DNA of 64,000 nt from Linum tenue (lineage: Eukaryota; Streptophyta; Magnoliopsida; Malpighiales; Linaceae), in NCBI GenBank assembly GCA_946122785.1, contig CAMGYJ010000004.1, forward strand, positions 9,570,150 to 9,634,149, written 5' to 3'. Under the pieces are notes generated by a model. It made no database searches, was not told the origin of the DNA, and saw only the letters and a program-made list of their open reading frames with translations. The position numbers and the translations under genes are program-made. Shown in pieces: positions 37,201 to 49,000 of the stretch (positions are counted from its first letter, which is position 1; every line of letters begins with the position of its first letter).

Positions 37201-37486
37201 TGTTAGTGTGTGGTATAAGATCCATTATGGAACCTCTCCCAACAACTCGAGTTATTGGGATCAACTGATTTTTGATATGATATCAGAGCCTTCTGTGACT
37301 GTGAGGTCTTGTGTTCCAATCCCGGTGACCCCCATTTGTGAAGCACATGAAATTCTTGTGTTTAGACCTGTGCAAACTTCAAACCCTTGTGAGTGGTTTT
37401 CGTTTGAGGGGGCGTGTTAGTATGTGGTATAAGATATGGAACCTCTCCCAACAACACGAGTTATTGAGATCAACTGGTTCTTGATA
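37201..37486 (+). mobile_element. TRIM (terminal-repeat retrotransposon in miniature), 286 bp, with perfect 5-bp duplication
   Basis: Two short direct terminal repeats, 37201-37277 (77 bp) and 37415-37486 (72 bp), begin TGTTAGTRTGTGGTATAAGA and end TTGATA. Immediately inside the first is a primer site TGATATCAGAGCC, one base from the initiator-tRNA-Met complement. Immediately before the second is a polypurine tract TTTGAGGGGGCG. CCCAT flanks both sides (37196-37200 and 37487-37491). The interior is about 137 bp and non-coding. These are all the diagnostic parts of a TRIM, whose movement depends on proteins from other retrotransposons. Confidence 0.92.
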
Positions 37487-37491
37487 CCCAT

Positions 37492-38380
37492 TTCAACGAC
37501 TATCATGGAGAGAAAATTTTCAGCAATGAAACATGTGGAAACTAATCTGCGCAACAAAATGATGAGCAATGAATTTCTCGTATTGGTATGGATGGAGATT
37601 CTATTATTAATGGATTTGCCAAATTAAAAGACCTTCTAATACAATTGTCATTCTAATTCTAATGAAGAAAACTATAGTTATTAAATTTTTTACGATATCT
37701 AATATTTTATTCAATTGCGACGCAGTACTTTACTATATGCCGGATCCGCTGGTGAGCAAATACCTCCATCATTGGGAAGGAGACAAAATAGTAGTAGGTA
37801 GGGTTAGGGTATGACCCTTCGCACGAAATGAGAAAGACAACTCACCTCTCATTCTTACTTCCACGCAAATTCATTATTTATTAGTCTGCTCAAACTTCCA
37901 ATTCCAATCCATTATTTTTTGTACTTTCATGTTCTCTTGCTCTTAATGCCAACTTTGAGGTTGTATTTTATAATTGATCATTCAATATTAAACCGTATTA
38001 TTTGTCTTGGCCGGTGTACCAAGCTTGGCACCCGCAGGTCTGCAATTATTATTATTGGATGCATTTATTGTTATGTCTGTTTTTCTTTGATTGCAAATCG
38101 TCATTTTTAACATGGAACTGGGACTTTGGCGCGAGTTTACGGTTCTTTTCAATGTCCCCCTTCTACATATGATATAATTTGAATAGGATTATTTATGGTC
38201 GATTTAAAATCATGGGATCTCATTGACGGATAAGCGAGCCAGGGTCTAGGAGCGAGATTCCCGATTAGGAGGCTCGGGAGAGTAAGGTTCTCTTGCCCCG
38301 ATCGACGGTGTATGGCCTTATGAACGTTTAAGTTTCTGTTATGTGCCTACAGTCTGTAAACTTAATTATGATTCTATACC
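37492..38380. other. Intergenic DNA, no gene seen
   Basis: A GC-richer patch at 38220-38310 (GAGCCAGGGTCTAGGAGCGA) stands out, but I cannot assign it. Confidence 0.4.
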
Positions 38381-38384
38381 ATGA

Positions 38385-38600
38385 TGAATTAGAGTTAGAC
38401 CGTATGGATATACTTCTTAATCCCTCTGTAATATACAATCTCCTCAAATATAGTGAAGAAGCTGCCTCTTTCCCCGCCCGTGAACTAAGTAACACACGTT
38501 GTATTTGTGAACCACGTAAATCTGTATGTTCTTTTCTTAATTTCCGAATATCGTTGTCTTTCTTGCATGGTTGATTATCCCGGTACATTCTTGAGATCTA
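38385..38600 (+). repeat. Solo LTR fragment (R/U5 part) of a copia element
   Basis: The order TGTAATATACAATCTCCTC, ATAGTGAAGAAGCTGCCTCT, CCCCGCCCGTGAAC, GTGAACCACGTAAATC, TTGCATGGTTGAT resembles the R/U5 region that ends many plant copia LTRs. No coding or partner LTR is nearby. Confidence 0.45.
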
Positions 38601-39548
38601 CTTGTACGAATAATTAATACTTGAGAATATAAATATCAGGAACCCTGTAACTAATTAAGCTATTGTGAAAGTCAAAAGTAACCTTTTTATACCTTATTAT
38701 CATGGATCAGTTAATTACGTATTACAAATGGAGTGTGCCATGTTTCTTCCTACACTTGGTCCGGTTAAATCACCTTATTCAGAGTTGTGCCAGAAAGATC
38801 TTTTCTACAGGCATGCAATGAACTCCATGAAAGTGTACGTACTCTGAATCTTGAACTAGACTGAAGTTGAAGGGCAATGCTAGCTATAATTGGAGTTTTT
38901 TTTTTTTTTGTAGCCATATATTGGCCCATGAAAGAGCGGTTCGGTGCTTGTTTGCGATGTTTTTTCTCTGCTGCTGTGTGGTGTAAGCATTGGTCGTTTG
39001 CTTTGTTGTATTGACTGACTGGAAGTTGTGTACAGAGAATAAAAACACCGGGCCTGGTGGTTCCACTTGTTTTTATGTGCTAGTGGGAGTGAGTTGGTAA
39101 AGAGAAGAGAGTTTGAGTTTCCTTGACACTAAAATTTAATTATGTTATATATACAAAAGAGCCACCGAATACTATAGGTGACCATGATTCAGTGCAGGAG
39201 AGATGAATAGTAAAGGCAACCTGCATCGCATGGCTGCAACAAAAGAAACATCCCAAACTACTACCAAAAAAACCAGCAGGCAGGATGCTGAGTACAAAGA
39301 GCAGCCAATTGCAGCTTACAATGACTAATCCACTGCGCTTACCAGTTTACAGAAGCTTTGTTACTACCCCTGATACTACCACACAGTTACAACTATAGTG
39401 TCAGGCTAATCAAAATACAGCTTCTGCTGCTCCCACTGGAAAACTCTCGAGCTAGGCCTTCAGTTCAGTTCACAACTTGTTGTAGCTTCAACCCTAACCG
39501 AGAGACAGAGAGTCTCCTCCACCCTCTAGCCGTAACTCACTTCACTGA

Positions 39549-39646
39549 CTAGAGCAGACATGTCCAGCCTTCCCAATTTGTCGAGGAGGCGAAGAACTGA
39601 AACTATAGCACTCTCCAGGGGAACAGCCCAATATATTAGTCCCTGC
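39549..39646 (-). other. Possible terminal exon or gene remnant downstream of NAC
   Basis: On the minus strand an AG acceptor (CATGCAG) is followed by an open frame beginning GLIYWAVPLESAIVSVLRLL and running to a TAG after about 32-40 codons. Its composition looks like real protein. I do not recognise the family. A second short protein-like stretch (SQLVFLHLADAIPQVMRNAA) lies near 40075-40140 on the same strand. They could be exons of a decayed gene or chance frames in the NAC 3' region. Confidence 0.3.
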
Positions 39647-40399
39647 ATGATTAGGTTAAAAAATACAAGTTAGATGAAGAATTCGGTCCATAAATAAACA
39701 CAGAGAAAGCAGCAATAATGCAAGAGGCTATCAAGCAATAGCCAAATTGCATATAATTATATCAAATGAAATCAATGACAAGCAACAGAGTTATAATATG
39801 AAGCAGCAGGGCCTCAATCAACAACACTCCAAACTCATCATGGTTCATTCAATCCCTTATTTTGGTTATCCTTTCTGCCAAGCTGAGCAAGGTAGTGTGG
39901 TTTTTGTTCCTCCTGCTATCCTTCATAAGCTGCATCATCGAATGAAACATCAGTTTCTTTTGTCATGGATAAACTAGAAATAAGGATGGAAAGACCCGAT
40001 CCTATCAGTTCCACCACTATCATTCATTTCTTACCACCTCAAAGTATGGAGCTTAGCAATCAGCTTTTCCTAATCGAGGCTGCGTTGCGCATAACTTGTG
40101 GAATTGCATCAGCAAGATGCAGAAACACCAATTGTGACTCCTGAAATTGCAGAGAAGAAATGGGTCACTCAATCGAAATCTCAAAACGTTGAAGTTGCCT
40201 GCAAACCTTCCATCCTGAAGTGAGGAAAAGAACCCAATCTCTTCCGCTCCCTGCTTCTGCCTCTAATACAAACCATTACCGCAAAAAATATACACAGACA
40301 TAGTAGTTTAAACCATTAAGTGATATAAGAAGCTTGACAAGCAGTCAAGCAACTATCACTTAGCATTTAGTAAAATGGAAATCAAACAAGACCTCACAC

Positions 40400-41494
40400 C
40401 TACCACAAACCAGTCATGTCGAGTTCAATACTGGTGTCGAACTCGAGTAGGTTGCAAAAGTTATCATCGAAGTCGAACATTGGTTGATCAAACAACTCTG
40501 ATGTTCCACAGCTTGTAAGGAATCCAAATTGAAGATCTCCCGAAAAGTCACCTTGAGGCTGATAAACATCCAAATCGTAAGCTGAAGCTACTGGAATCAA
40601 TGATGAAGATGAGGATGTCGTGGGATTGTTGATTGAACTTTGAAGGGAAGACATGATCTCCTCTTCAGCATTCTTCGTTGATACAGCAAGAATGTCACAA
40701 GGCTCTCCACAAATCAATCCAGCATTCTTCGTTGATACTGCCTGCACCTCACATTGAATTGATACCTGTTCAGCTGAGTGTCTAACAGAGGGCGAGAAAG
40801 GAAGGTCACTAGCTAACTCTGCAACCATTTCCGACAATGATGATGACGATGACGATACAGCAGCATCTTCTGTGGCAGTCAAGAAAGCTCCCTCTTCATC
40901 CATCCGGAGCCTTTTACTTCCCTTGTTTACAGTCTCCCACAACACCCTTTCATCAACTCTCAACCTTTTCTTCTCCTTGTTTTCAATTTCACACAGCACA
41001 ATGTCAGAATCCATTCCAGCCAGTGAATACTCATGCATTATCCAATGCCCCACAAGAGCTCCCGAGCCACTTCCTTCTTTCCCTTTCTTCAACTTGAAAA
41101 CAAACTGTCTCCTAGCCCCAGTCACATTGTTCTTCCCGTCAACAATGGGCGCACCGGCAGTGTTGCCATGCCATTCTCCAATCGATGCTGTCCGCGAAAT
41201 CCTCTTCTTACTTAACCTCTTAAGCCGGGTGAAGACGAAAAACCTATCTCTTCCTGTTCCGGCATCCCGGGGAAAAATCTCCCACGGAGACTTGTCGCCG
41301 TAGAGATCGCAATCTGGAATCACATTGTACGGGAAACTCTCTCCTCTAGCTTTCTTCTTCAGGTAATACTCCACGAGCTCTTCATCGCTAGGGCTAAAGT
41401 GATAGCCCACCGGCAGAGACAACAGGGGGTTGGTGGCGGAAGCTGATTCCGCCACCATATTGGATGGATCGCAGTAAAGGGAAAATACAGGCAA
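40400..41494 (-). CDS. NAC-domain transcription factor, single exon, 364 aa
   Basis: The N-terminal NAC fold is divergent but clear. Subdomain A is LPVGYHFSPSDEELVEYYLK (about 27-46), B-C includes VIPDCDLYGDKSPWEIF and RFFVFTRLKR, and D-E includes GEWHGNT, GARRQFVFKLKKGK and ALVGHWIMHEYSL. The usual WKATG is replaced by GEWHGN, seen in divergent NACs. The C-terminal half is Ser-rich and acidic, a likely transactivation region; it has an internal duplication of AVSTKNA. There is no transmembrane segment. The ATG at 41494 gives 364 aa. A second in-frame ATG at 41458 (MVAESASATN) would give 352 aa and sits closer to the usual NAC start. It acts in the nucleus on NAC-type promoter sites; targets are unknown. 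Confidence 0.9.
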   Translation of the reverse strand: MPVFSLYCDPSNMVAESASATNPLLSLPVGYHFSPSDEELVEYYLKKKARGESFPYNVIPDCDLYGDKSPWEIFPRDAGTGRDRFFVFTRLKRLSKKRISRTASIGEWHGNTAGAPIVDGKNNVTGARRQFVFKLKKGKEGSGSGALVGHWIMHEYSLAGMDSDIVLCEIENKEKKRLRVDERVLWETVNKGSKRLRMDEEGAFLTATEDAAVSSSSSSLSEMVAELASDLPFSPSVRHSAEQVSIQCEVQAVSTKNAGLICGEPCDILAVSTKNAEEEIMSSLQSSINNPTTSSSSSLIPVASAYDLDVYQPQGDFSGDLQFGFLTSCGTSELFDQPMFDFDDNFCNLLEFDTSIELDMTGLW

Positions 41495-41990
41495 TGTTGG
41501 AGAGAGCGAGAACTGACGAGGCTAGGGTTTCCGGAAACCCTAATTTCTCGAACAACTAGTAAAAAGTAAGAGATGAACGAATTGCGCGTAAGCACTAGAG
41601 CTTGGCGAGGTAAGGCAACGGGGAAACAGAGAAAGTGCTTACGAAGTAAAGGTCTGGAAGTGTGATTCCGGAACTCCCAGCGACGAATGCAAATGCCCTT
41701 TGAACGGAAAAGTGGATCGGAGGCGGAAAGGACGATCGGAAAAACCAAGAGAGCCGTTAGCGTGATCGCGAGGCGGGGCGGACTTGCCGCCTTTCTCACT
41801 TTCGACTTTGCAAAGCTGTTGAGTGTTGAAGAAAGCACATGAAAGAGAAGAGTATGTTAGACTGTTATCGATGCCCGATGCATATAAATAGACCGCGAAA
41901 TCTGACGGCTCAAGTGCACTCAGGAAGTCAGCAGGAAGGTTCCTTTAGGCCCAATAACAGAAAAGTTGCGACTGAAGCCCAATTTGAGTC
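41495..41990 (-). promoter_or_regulatory. 5' leader and promoter of the NAC gene
   Basis: On the minus strand TATTTATATGC (complement of 41880-41890) is a plausible TATA box, giving a leader of roughly 360 bases. Two GGCCCAAT/AGCCCAAT site-II-type motifs lie upstream near 41948 and 41977. The leader contains an upstream ATG at 41838 that opens a 159-codon frame overlapping the NAC start. Confidence 0.5.
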
Positions 41991-43967
41991 ACAAAACGAA
42001 GGTGAAACAATCTTCTAATCTAACCTCTAACCTAACCACATCTATATGGAGGTTCTTCTCTAGCACCCATGTAATCTATTTTTTCCTGGCTCCTGCACAA
42101 ACCAAGGAAGGACGCTTTGGACTTTTCAATTTTTACACTAAAATGATTTTGCTTTCGTATTTGGGTATATTTCCGGCCAGTGTGGTGGAAATTTATTCTG
42201 ATTTTTATTGGATATGTTTTTGCCGCATTATTTTCGTTTCTTTTCTTTTTCTATTACAATACGTTTTCCTTTTGATAGCCTCCTTAATTGCATGCTCTTT
42301 CATTTTTGTCACAGATGTGTCTGTGCTATATTCTAATGTAAAGAGATTATTGATTTCTTAGTAAAGAATGTCGATATGTGTATGTATTTGCATTTAAGTT
42401 GTGAGGATTATATGACAAAAATTTGAAAAATCTTATTATAAATGACACTCTAAGAAAATCAATTAAGAATGTCATCAATGGTAGGTCGGGGCGATTATAT
42501 CTCCATTTTCATAGTCGCATGACAAGTCAAGTATTTGTCTTATGGTGAGAGTCGGGTCAGGTCGACCCATATGAATATACAATTTAAAGAAAAACACTTG
42601 AAATATTGATTTTTCATTAATGAGTCGAGAAAAATCAACTATAACATGATAAATGCAGTTAAATTATTCAATAGTTGAGTTTCTCCATATTACAACTTTA
42701 TTATAACTAAAATATGATGTATTAAAAATAAAATTCTAAATAATTTGAGTAAAATTACATACAAATTAGAAAAATTGATCGAGTGCGGGTTAGTTTGAGG
42801 GGAGTATTCATTCAAGCTCCATCCTACCTATAGGGCGGATAATACCCGCTTCAGAATAGGTTAAACCTCTATTTTAAGAACCGGATCGGACGTTGAACCG
42901 AAAAAGTTAGTGGTTTAAAGTTCAGTGGTTAACCACTACAAAACCTTTGATTAATTGTTGATAGAACCATTAATGATATAACATACAAGAATTGTATATT
43001 ACACTAATTTAAAAATGAAGTAATCATTGACCATAAACAATCTCAAATTCATATCATCACCAAAATATCTAATAAATCATTAGACAGTCTCACAAATATT
43101 TTTGTCAAATGATAATAGGAAGCATAAATAAACTTAATAACTATGATTTTATGGTCTTAGTTTACGTTAAAGTATTTTTTATAAACAATTTGTGGTTAAA
43201 TCTTGAACCTATAGACCAGTTAAACCATGATGATTCATTTGCTTTTATATTGAAGCGTGAAAAATCATTTTGTCCACCAATAACCATTCAAACAATGAAC
43301 CGGACCGCTATCGTAAACAAATCAGATAGAACAAAACATGTTAAAATTGTTATCCACTAACATTTGTCATGTGTTGTCTAAATAAAGAGTGAAGAGTATT
43401 TTTGTCTTAACTTAGGGTTCGTTTGGAGAACCAACGTTTAAATATTTTGATTATATATCTTTCAAATATTTTAACTCTCCGAATTATTGATTTTTTTAAA
43501 TGTTTAATGTTTGATAACTATGATTGTTAACATCAATATACATCATATTAGCATTTTTGTTCAATAACGTCATATTTCAAATATATTACATCATTCATAT
43601 ATGGTTATGTTTAGTCTTTAAATTGTCGGATAAAATAGTAAAAAAGAATTGCCTATTGATGATGAAGATAGTGGAGTTGATCAAGAAGATTTTTTATGGT
43701 AAAGAAATAATATCCGTAATCTTGGAATACCTATAATACTGAGTCATTAAGTTTATTATGAGGTGATATTCTCTTGCATGAGCTACATAGAAGACATTCT
43801 TTACAATGTAATAATCTATATGATGGATGCTCATTTTCAATTTTCTCATACAAGTATTCGTTAATTCAACTGACATTGACATATAATCATGACAGGAATA
43901 TAAAACAAGAGAAGATCACTATGATTTAAACTTGGAACCTTTGTTATCTATTATTATTATATTGCAA
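41991..43967. other. AT-rich intergenic DNA with old repeats
   Basis: No host gene is seen. Stretches at 42870-42960 and 43200-43325 contain AACCGGATCGGAC and GAACCGGACCGC on opposite sides of an AT-rich core and may be a decayed hAT-like element. Confidence 0.35.
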
Positions 43968-43995
43968 CCGGCCAACGGGCCGGGGTACAATCTAG
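43968..43995 (+). mobile_element. Helitron 3' terminus
   Basis: CCGGCCAACGGGCCGG (43968-43983) is a perfect 6-bp stem with a 4-base loop. The spacer GGTACAAT and then CTAG (43992-43995) follow, with T as the next base. This is the diagnostic Helitron end. The matching 5' TC end was not located, so the element's size is unknown. Confidence 0.7.
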
Positions 43996-44312
43996 TTTTT
44001 TGTGGTATGAAGGTGAAACTAATACGGTGGGTTAATTGCATGGTTGATCATTAAGATTACAAAAAACGTTCAAGTTTGATCACTCGAAATATTTAAATTC
44101 ATTGGTGGTACTTCAGTTTACTGAAACCGTTCACTTTTGGTCACTCTTCGTCCAACTCCGTTAACTTTTGCTTATGTGACAGTCAACTCTAAAAGTTGAC
44201 CGTTAAATGTGTGACGTGACAATTAAAAAATAATTAAATAAATAAAATTTATTCTTTTAAAATTTCCACCTCATTTTTTAATATTAAATAAACTTTTGCT
44301 TCTCTTCTTTCG

Positions 44313-44584
44313 TTCAAATTACCCGCTCTTCTTCCTCCTCAACACCCTCGCCGGCAACAGCATCTGCTGGATCAACACCTTCTGCTACAACCTCGTCATC
44401 CGCAACTTCCCCTTCCATCAGCAGGTTAATTAATTATCATCCAGTGCCATTTTTATTTTATTTTGCATATATCTCTTGATGCACGCATGCAACGCAGTGC
44501 AGGTCGATGTCGGGATCACCAACAGCTATCACGCACTCACATCCAAAAGCCCTCCTCCGCCCTCCTCCGATGTAAAAGCTAACG
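44313..44584 (+). pseudogene. Captured fragment of a nodulin-like/NFD4-type major facilitator gene, two exons
   Basis: Exon-like 44313-44424 reads YPLFFLLNTLAGNSICWINT and ends FPFHQQ before GT. An intron of about 78 bp ends CAGTGCAG, and from 44503 the frame continues VDVGITNSYHALTSK. This matches the N-terminal membrane part of plant nodulin-like/NFD4 transporters, across a natural exon junction. It is only a short fragment and is followed by unrelated Pro-rich residues. After the copia the frame would resume at 49751 and reach a GTGAGT donor at about 49780, suggesting a chimeric transcript once existed. Confidence 0.65.
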
Positions 44585-44589
44585 CCGTG

Positions 44590-44868
44590 TAACAGAAGAA
44601 GAGTTTTCTTCTTCGTCAAAACGAAGCAAACGACACCGTTGAAGAGAATGGAGCGTCGTGGAACACGTGGAACACAGGGATTGGAGTTTTTAGTTTTACC
44701 GTTTCTAGCCGTTGTCCTATTCCGTTTTTACTGTTTTCCGAATTTACTGTGTAAAGGACACAACTGTGTTTTGTCCTGTGTTCTGAGACTTTCAATATAA
44801 ACAGAGGAAGAAGAGAGAAGCAATTAAGCTTTTCGATTCATTGAAACCAAAACCCTAAATCTTCAATA
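44590..44868 (+). repeat. 5' LTR of the copia in the Pack-MULE
   Basis: Starts TAACAGAAGAAGAG and ends CTTCAATA, directly before the primer site. A TATAAA box lies at 44796-44801. The ends are not the usual TG...CA; the 5-bp duplication and both LTR copies agree on these boundaries. Confidence 0.93.
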
Positions 44869-45002
44869 TGGTATCAGAGCCTGGTTAGGCTTCTGAGACC
44901 TAACCCGCAAACACCCACCGCCGCTTCCCTCTTCTTCCTCTCTTCGTTTTCGTTTTTCTTCCTTTTCTCAAATTCAGTGCTTGATTAAGAGTTTTACCAA
45001 CA

Positions 45003-45957
45003 ATGACGGACGGACAAGAAGCATTCAACGCAGCTGCAGCAGCCGTCGCCAACATCACGACATATCCACTCACAGATCCTTACTACCTCCATGGTTCAGA
45101 GCAGCCAGGACACTCACTGGTCTCACAGACGCTCACACCAACCACCTACACTGACTGGAGTGCGGCGATGATTGATGCCCTAGCCTCAAAGAACAAGTTA
45201 GGATTCGTGGATGGAAGCCTTCCAGAACCAGCAGCAACGGACAGACTGCACGGACCATGGATTCAATGCAATTTCATGGTGAAGAGCTGGATTCTCCAGT
45301 CGGTTGATGAACTCATCAGCAAAAGTGTTCGGAGTCTCAAGACAGCAGCAGAGGTCTGGCAAACCCTAAAGTCAAGGTATGCACAAGGTGATTTGGTTAG
45401 AATAGCAGAGCTACAAGAACAGATCGCTAACCTTAAGCAAGGTACCAGAACCCTTAGTGAGTATCATACCCATTTGATTACTTTATGGGAAGAACTTAAA
45501 AACTATCAGCCAGTCCCAGATTGCAGTTGCACTCCTACTAGTCACACAGGATGTCTAGCTATAGCAACAATCAAGGGATATCAGAACATGAATCTGATTA
45601 TCCAGTTCCTAAGAGGTCTCAATGAGAACTATGCTATACCTAGGTCTCAAGTTCTGTTTTCAGATCCATTACCAAAAATGGACCAGGTATATTACCGAAT
45701 GGCTCAACATGAAAGGCAAGTCTATGGTAGTCAAGATGGTAACAAAATGGTTGAGAGTGTTGCACTGGCCCTACAGTCACTTGGATTCAAAATGCCAGAA
45801 GAGGCACCCAAGAATGAATGGTATCCAAGTAGCACTAATGCAACATATAGGGGCAGAGGTAGAGGTCGATCCAATTTTGGAAACAAAAGGCCCTATTGCA
45901 CATATTGCACATCCCTGCTACCATAAGCATGGATGGCCGCCTGGAATGACACCATGA
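45003..45957 (+). pseudogene. Copia gag
   Basis: The frame from ATG 45003 encodes a UBN2-type gag: DPYYLHGSEQPGHSLVSQ, NKLGFVDGSLPEP, AEVWQTLKSRYAQGD and ELQEQIANLKQGTRTLSEYH. The reading frame shifts near 45900 inside the zinc-finger region (YCTYC), and the continuing frame meets a TGA at 45955-45957. It is broken. Confidence 0.88.
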
Positions 45958-46056
45958 AATGCAAGAGGTGGAGGTCAGTTTCAAGCAGCATCAAGACAGG
46001 CAAACCTCGTAACTGCTGGAAACCATGAGGGAATTACACAGCAGCAGTATGCAAAT

Positions 46057-49000
46057 TTGCTCAACATGCTTCGGCAAGGGAATTCATCACATACATCATC
46101 TGCCTCGGCGTCCACATCAACCAGTCAACCACATACAACTCCTCATTCAGCAGCTGCCTTCATGAGTAAGAGCTACAATACAAGCAAGTGTAGTTTTACC
46201 ATTCTCCCTCAAAATGTCAATGGCAAAACTGGAGAGGTCTGGATCCTTGACACAGGAGCAACGGATCATGTGATATGTGACATATTTTTATACAGCTCCT
46301 GTGTAGCCATTCAAGGAGCAAAAATTTCTCTGCCCACAGGGAATATAGTCACAGCAACCCACATTGGGAAAGTTCAGTTCTCACCAGACATGATACTTGA
46401 TGATGTATTATTGGTGCCAGAATTCAACTTCAATCTTATCTCTGTGAGTACTTTGACAAGGAACAGCTCACTTTGCCTAACCTTCTTTTCCTGTTTCTGT
46501 TTCATTCAGGACACAACTCTGATGAAGGTGGTTGGTTCTACTGAGCTCTCCAATGGTCTCTACAAGATGCACAGATACCATACCATTCCTCACTCCAAAG
46601 TAGTAGCCTCTAGTACTGCAAGTATGTTTGATCTCTGGCATTATAGGCTAGGACACATCTCTAAGTCTCGTGTTCCTTACCTTAAGAGATTAGACTCTAG
46701 TATAGAAATCAATCATACAAAACCTTGTGATGTCTGTTCTTTTGCTCGCCAAAGGCGTTTGCCATTTCCTCACAATGTTTCAAATACAACATAACATTTT
46801 CAAATCATTCATGTAGACATTTGGGGACCAACCCCTCAGCCTTCTTACGATGGATTTAAGTATTTTCTCACAGTTGTAGATGACTACAGTCGTATGACCT
46901 GGCTGCATTTACTTTCATCCAAAGCAGAAGCCAGAAGGCAATTGTTTTCCTTTTGTTCCTATCTTGAAACACAGTTTTCTGCCAAAATCAAAAGAATCCG
47001 CAGTGATCAAGGCCTTGAGTTTAACATTCCTGTCTTTTGTCAAGAAAAAGGAATCATACATGAGTTCTCATGTGTTGAACTCCCCAACAAAACTCTAAGG
47101 TTGAGCGCAAGCATCAACACATATTGGCAGTTGCAAGAGCACTGAAATTCCAGGCCCATCTTCCCCTTGATTTTTGGTCAGACTGTGTAAAACATGCTAC
47201 TTTCCTCATCAACCGAACTCCATCTACCATTTTGCAGAATCAGACACCATATGAACTCTTACACAAACAAAAACCTGACTTTTCTTTCCTCAAAGTTTTT
47301 GGATGTTTGAGTTATGCATCTACTAGACCAAGTACCAGAACCAAATTCACTTCCAGATCTAGAAAATGCATCTTTTTAGGATTCACAAAAGGGATCAAGG
47401 GTTACAAGCTCTATGATCTCGACACTCATGATATTTTAACCTCTAGAGATGTTGTTTTTCATGAATCAGTGTTTCCCTTTGACTCTACAACCACCAACAT
47501 GGATGCTGCTCCATCATCACCATCCATTTCTCCAGCTACATATGATTCTTTTGACACTGATTACACACCACCTCCCTCTCCTCCTGAACCACCATCTCCT
47601 CCACCAGTCAGTCAACCTGAACCACCATTACCTCGGTCCCCTAGTCCCTCAACTCCACAAATGCCTTCCCCTGCCATCCATCATAGACCCATTAGACAGC
47701 TCAAACAACCTTCTCGTCTCCAGGATTATCATTGCTATCTCTTAGCTCGTTGCAACAACCAATCACCTTCAGCCAGTGCGTGTTCTGCATTAGCAGAAAC
47801 AGGTAAGAAGCATAGTCTCTTGTCCATGGTTTGCTATGACAAGTTCACTGCCCAGCACACAAAATTTGCGTTGTCCATTTCCTGCAGCAAAGAACCATCT
47901 AATTATGCAGAAGCAGCTCAATATCCAGAATGGAATGATGCCATGAATCAGGAATTCCATGCCCTTGATCTCAACAAGACTTGGACTGTTTGCAGCTTAC
48001 CACCAGGCAAGATTCCCATTGGAAACAAGTAGGTTTACCGCATCAAATACAAGTCCACAGGAGACATTGAAAGACAGAAGGCTAGGGTGGTTGCCAAGGG
48101 CTATAATCAACAAGAAGGAGTGGACTATCAAGATACCTTCGCTCCAGTTGTGAAAATGACAACTGTCAGGCTGTTTCTTGCTATTGCTTTAGCCAGGAAT
48201 TGGCACCTGCACCAATTGGACATCAACAACGCTTTTTTTCATGGAGACCTCAATGAAGAGGTTTATATAACTCTTCCTAAAGGTCTGGTTGTTGATCCAT
48301 CTATTCCAAATCTAGTTTGCAGGTTGCACAAGTCGCTTTATGGTCTAAAGCAGGCTTCTCGACAGTGGTTTGAGAAGCTGTCTTCCTGTTTACACTCTCA
48401 AGGTTACTCACAAAGCATTGTTGACCATTCCTTATTCACCAAGGTAACAGACTCTTCCTTCACCGCAATTCTCATTTATGTCGATGACTTGATTGTGGGG
48501 GGGGGGGGGGGGGGGGGGGGAATGATCTGGAAGAGATAAACAGGATGAAGAGTTTCCTTCATGAAACTTTCAGCATCAAAGATCTTGGTGTCTTAAAAAA
48601 TTTTCTTGGTATTGAGGTGGCTAGTGGAAAGAAAGGAATACACATATCCCAGAGAAAAGTATGCTCTCGAAATCATAGATGAGGCAGGTCTTTTGGACAG
48701 CAAGCCAGTTAGCACACCTATGGACTACAAAGTCCATCTTACTACTGAGGATACATCTGAGCTTGTGGATGCTACAGAGTATAGAAAACTTGTGGGAAAG
48801 TTAATCTATCTTACCACAAGTAGGCCAGACATCAGCTTCGCAACTCAACAGGTGAGTCAATTCATGCATTCACCTAGAATGACACACCAGAAGGTAGTGC
48901 TTCGAATCATAAGATACCTGAAGAAGTCACCGGGAAGTGGATTGTTTTTTCCATCAGCATCAGATTTTCATCTCAAGGCTTATAGCGATTCAGACTGGGC

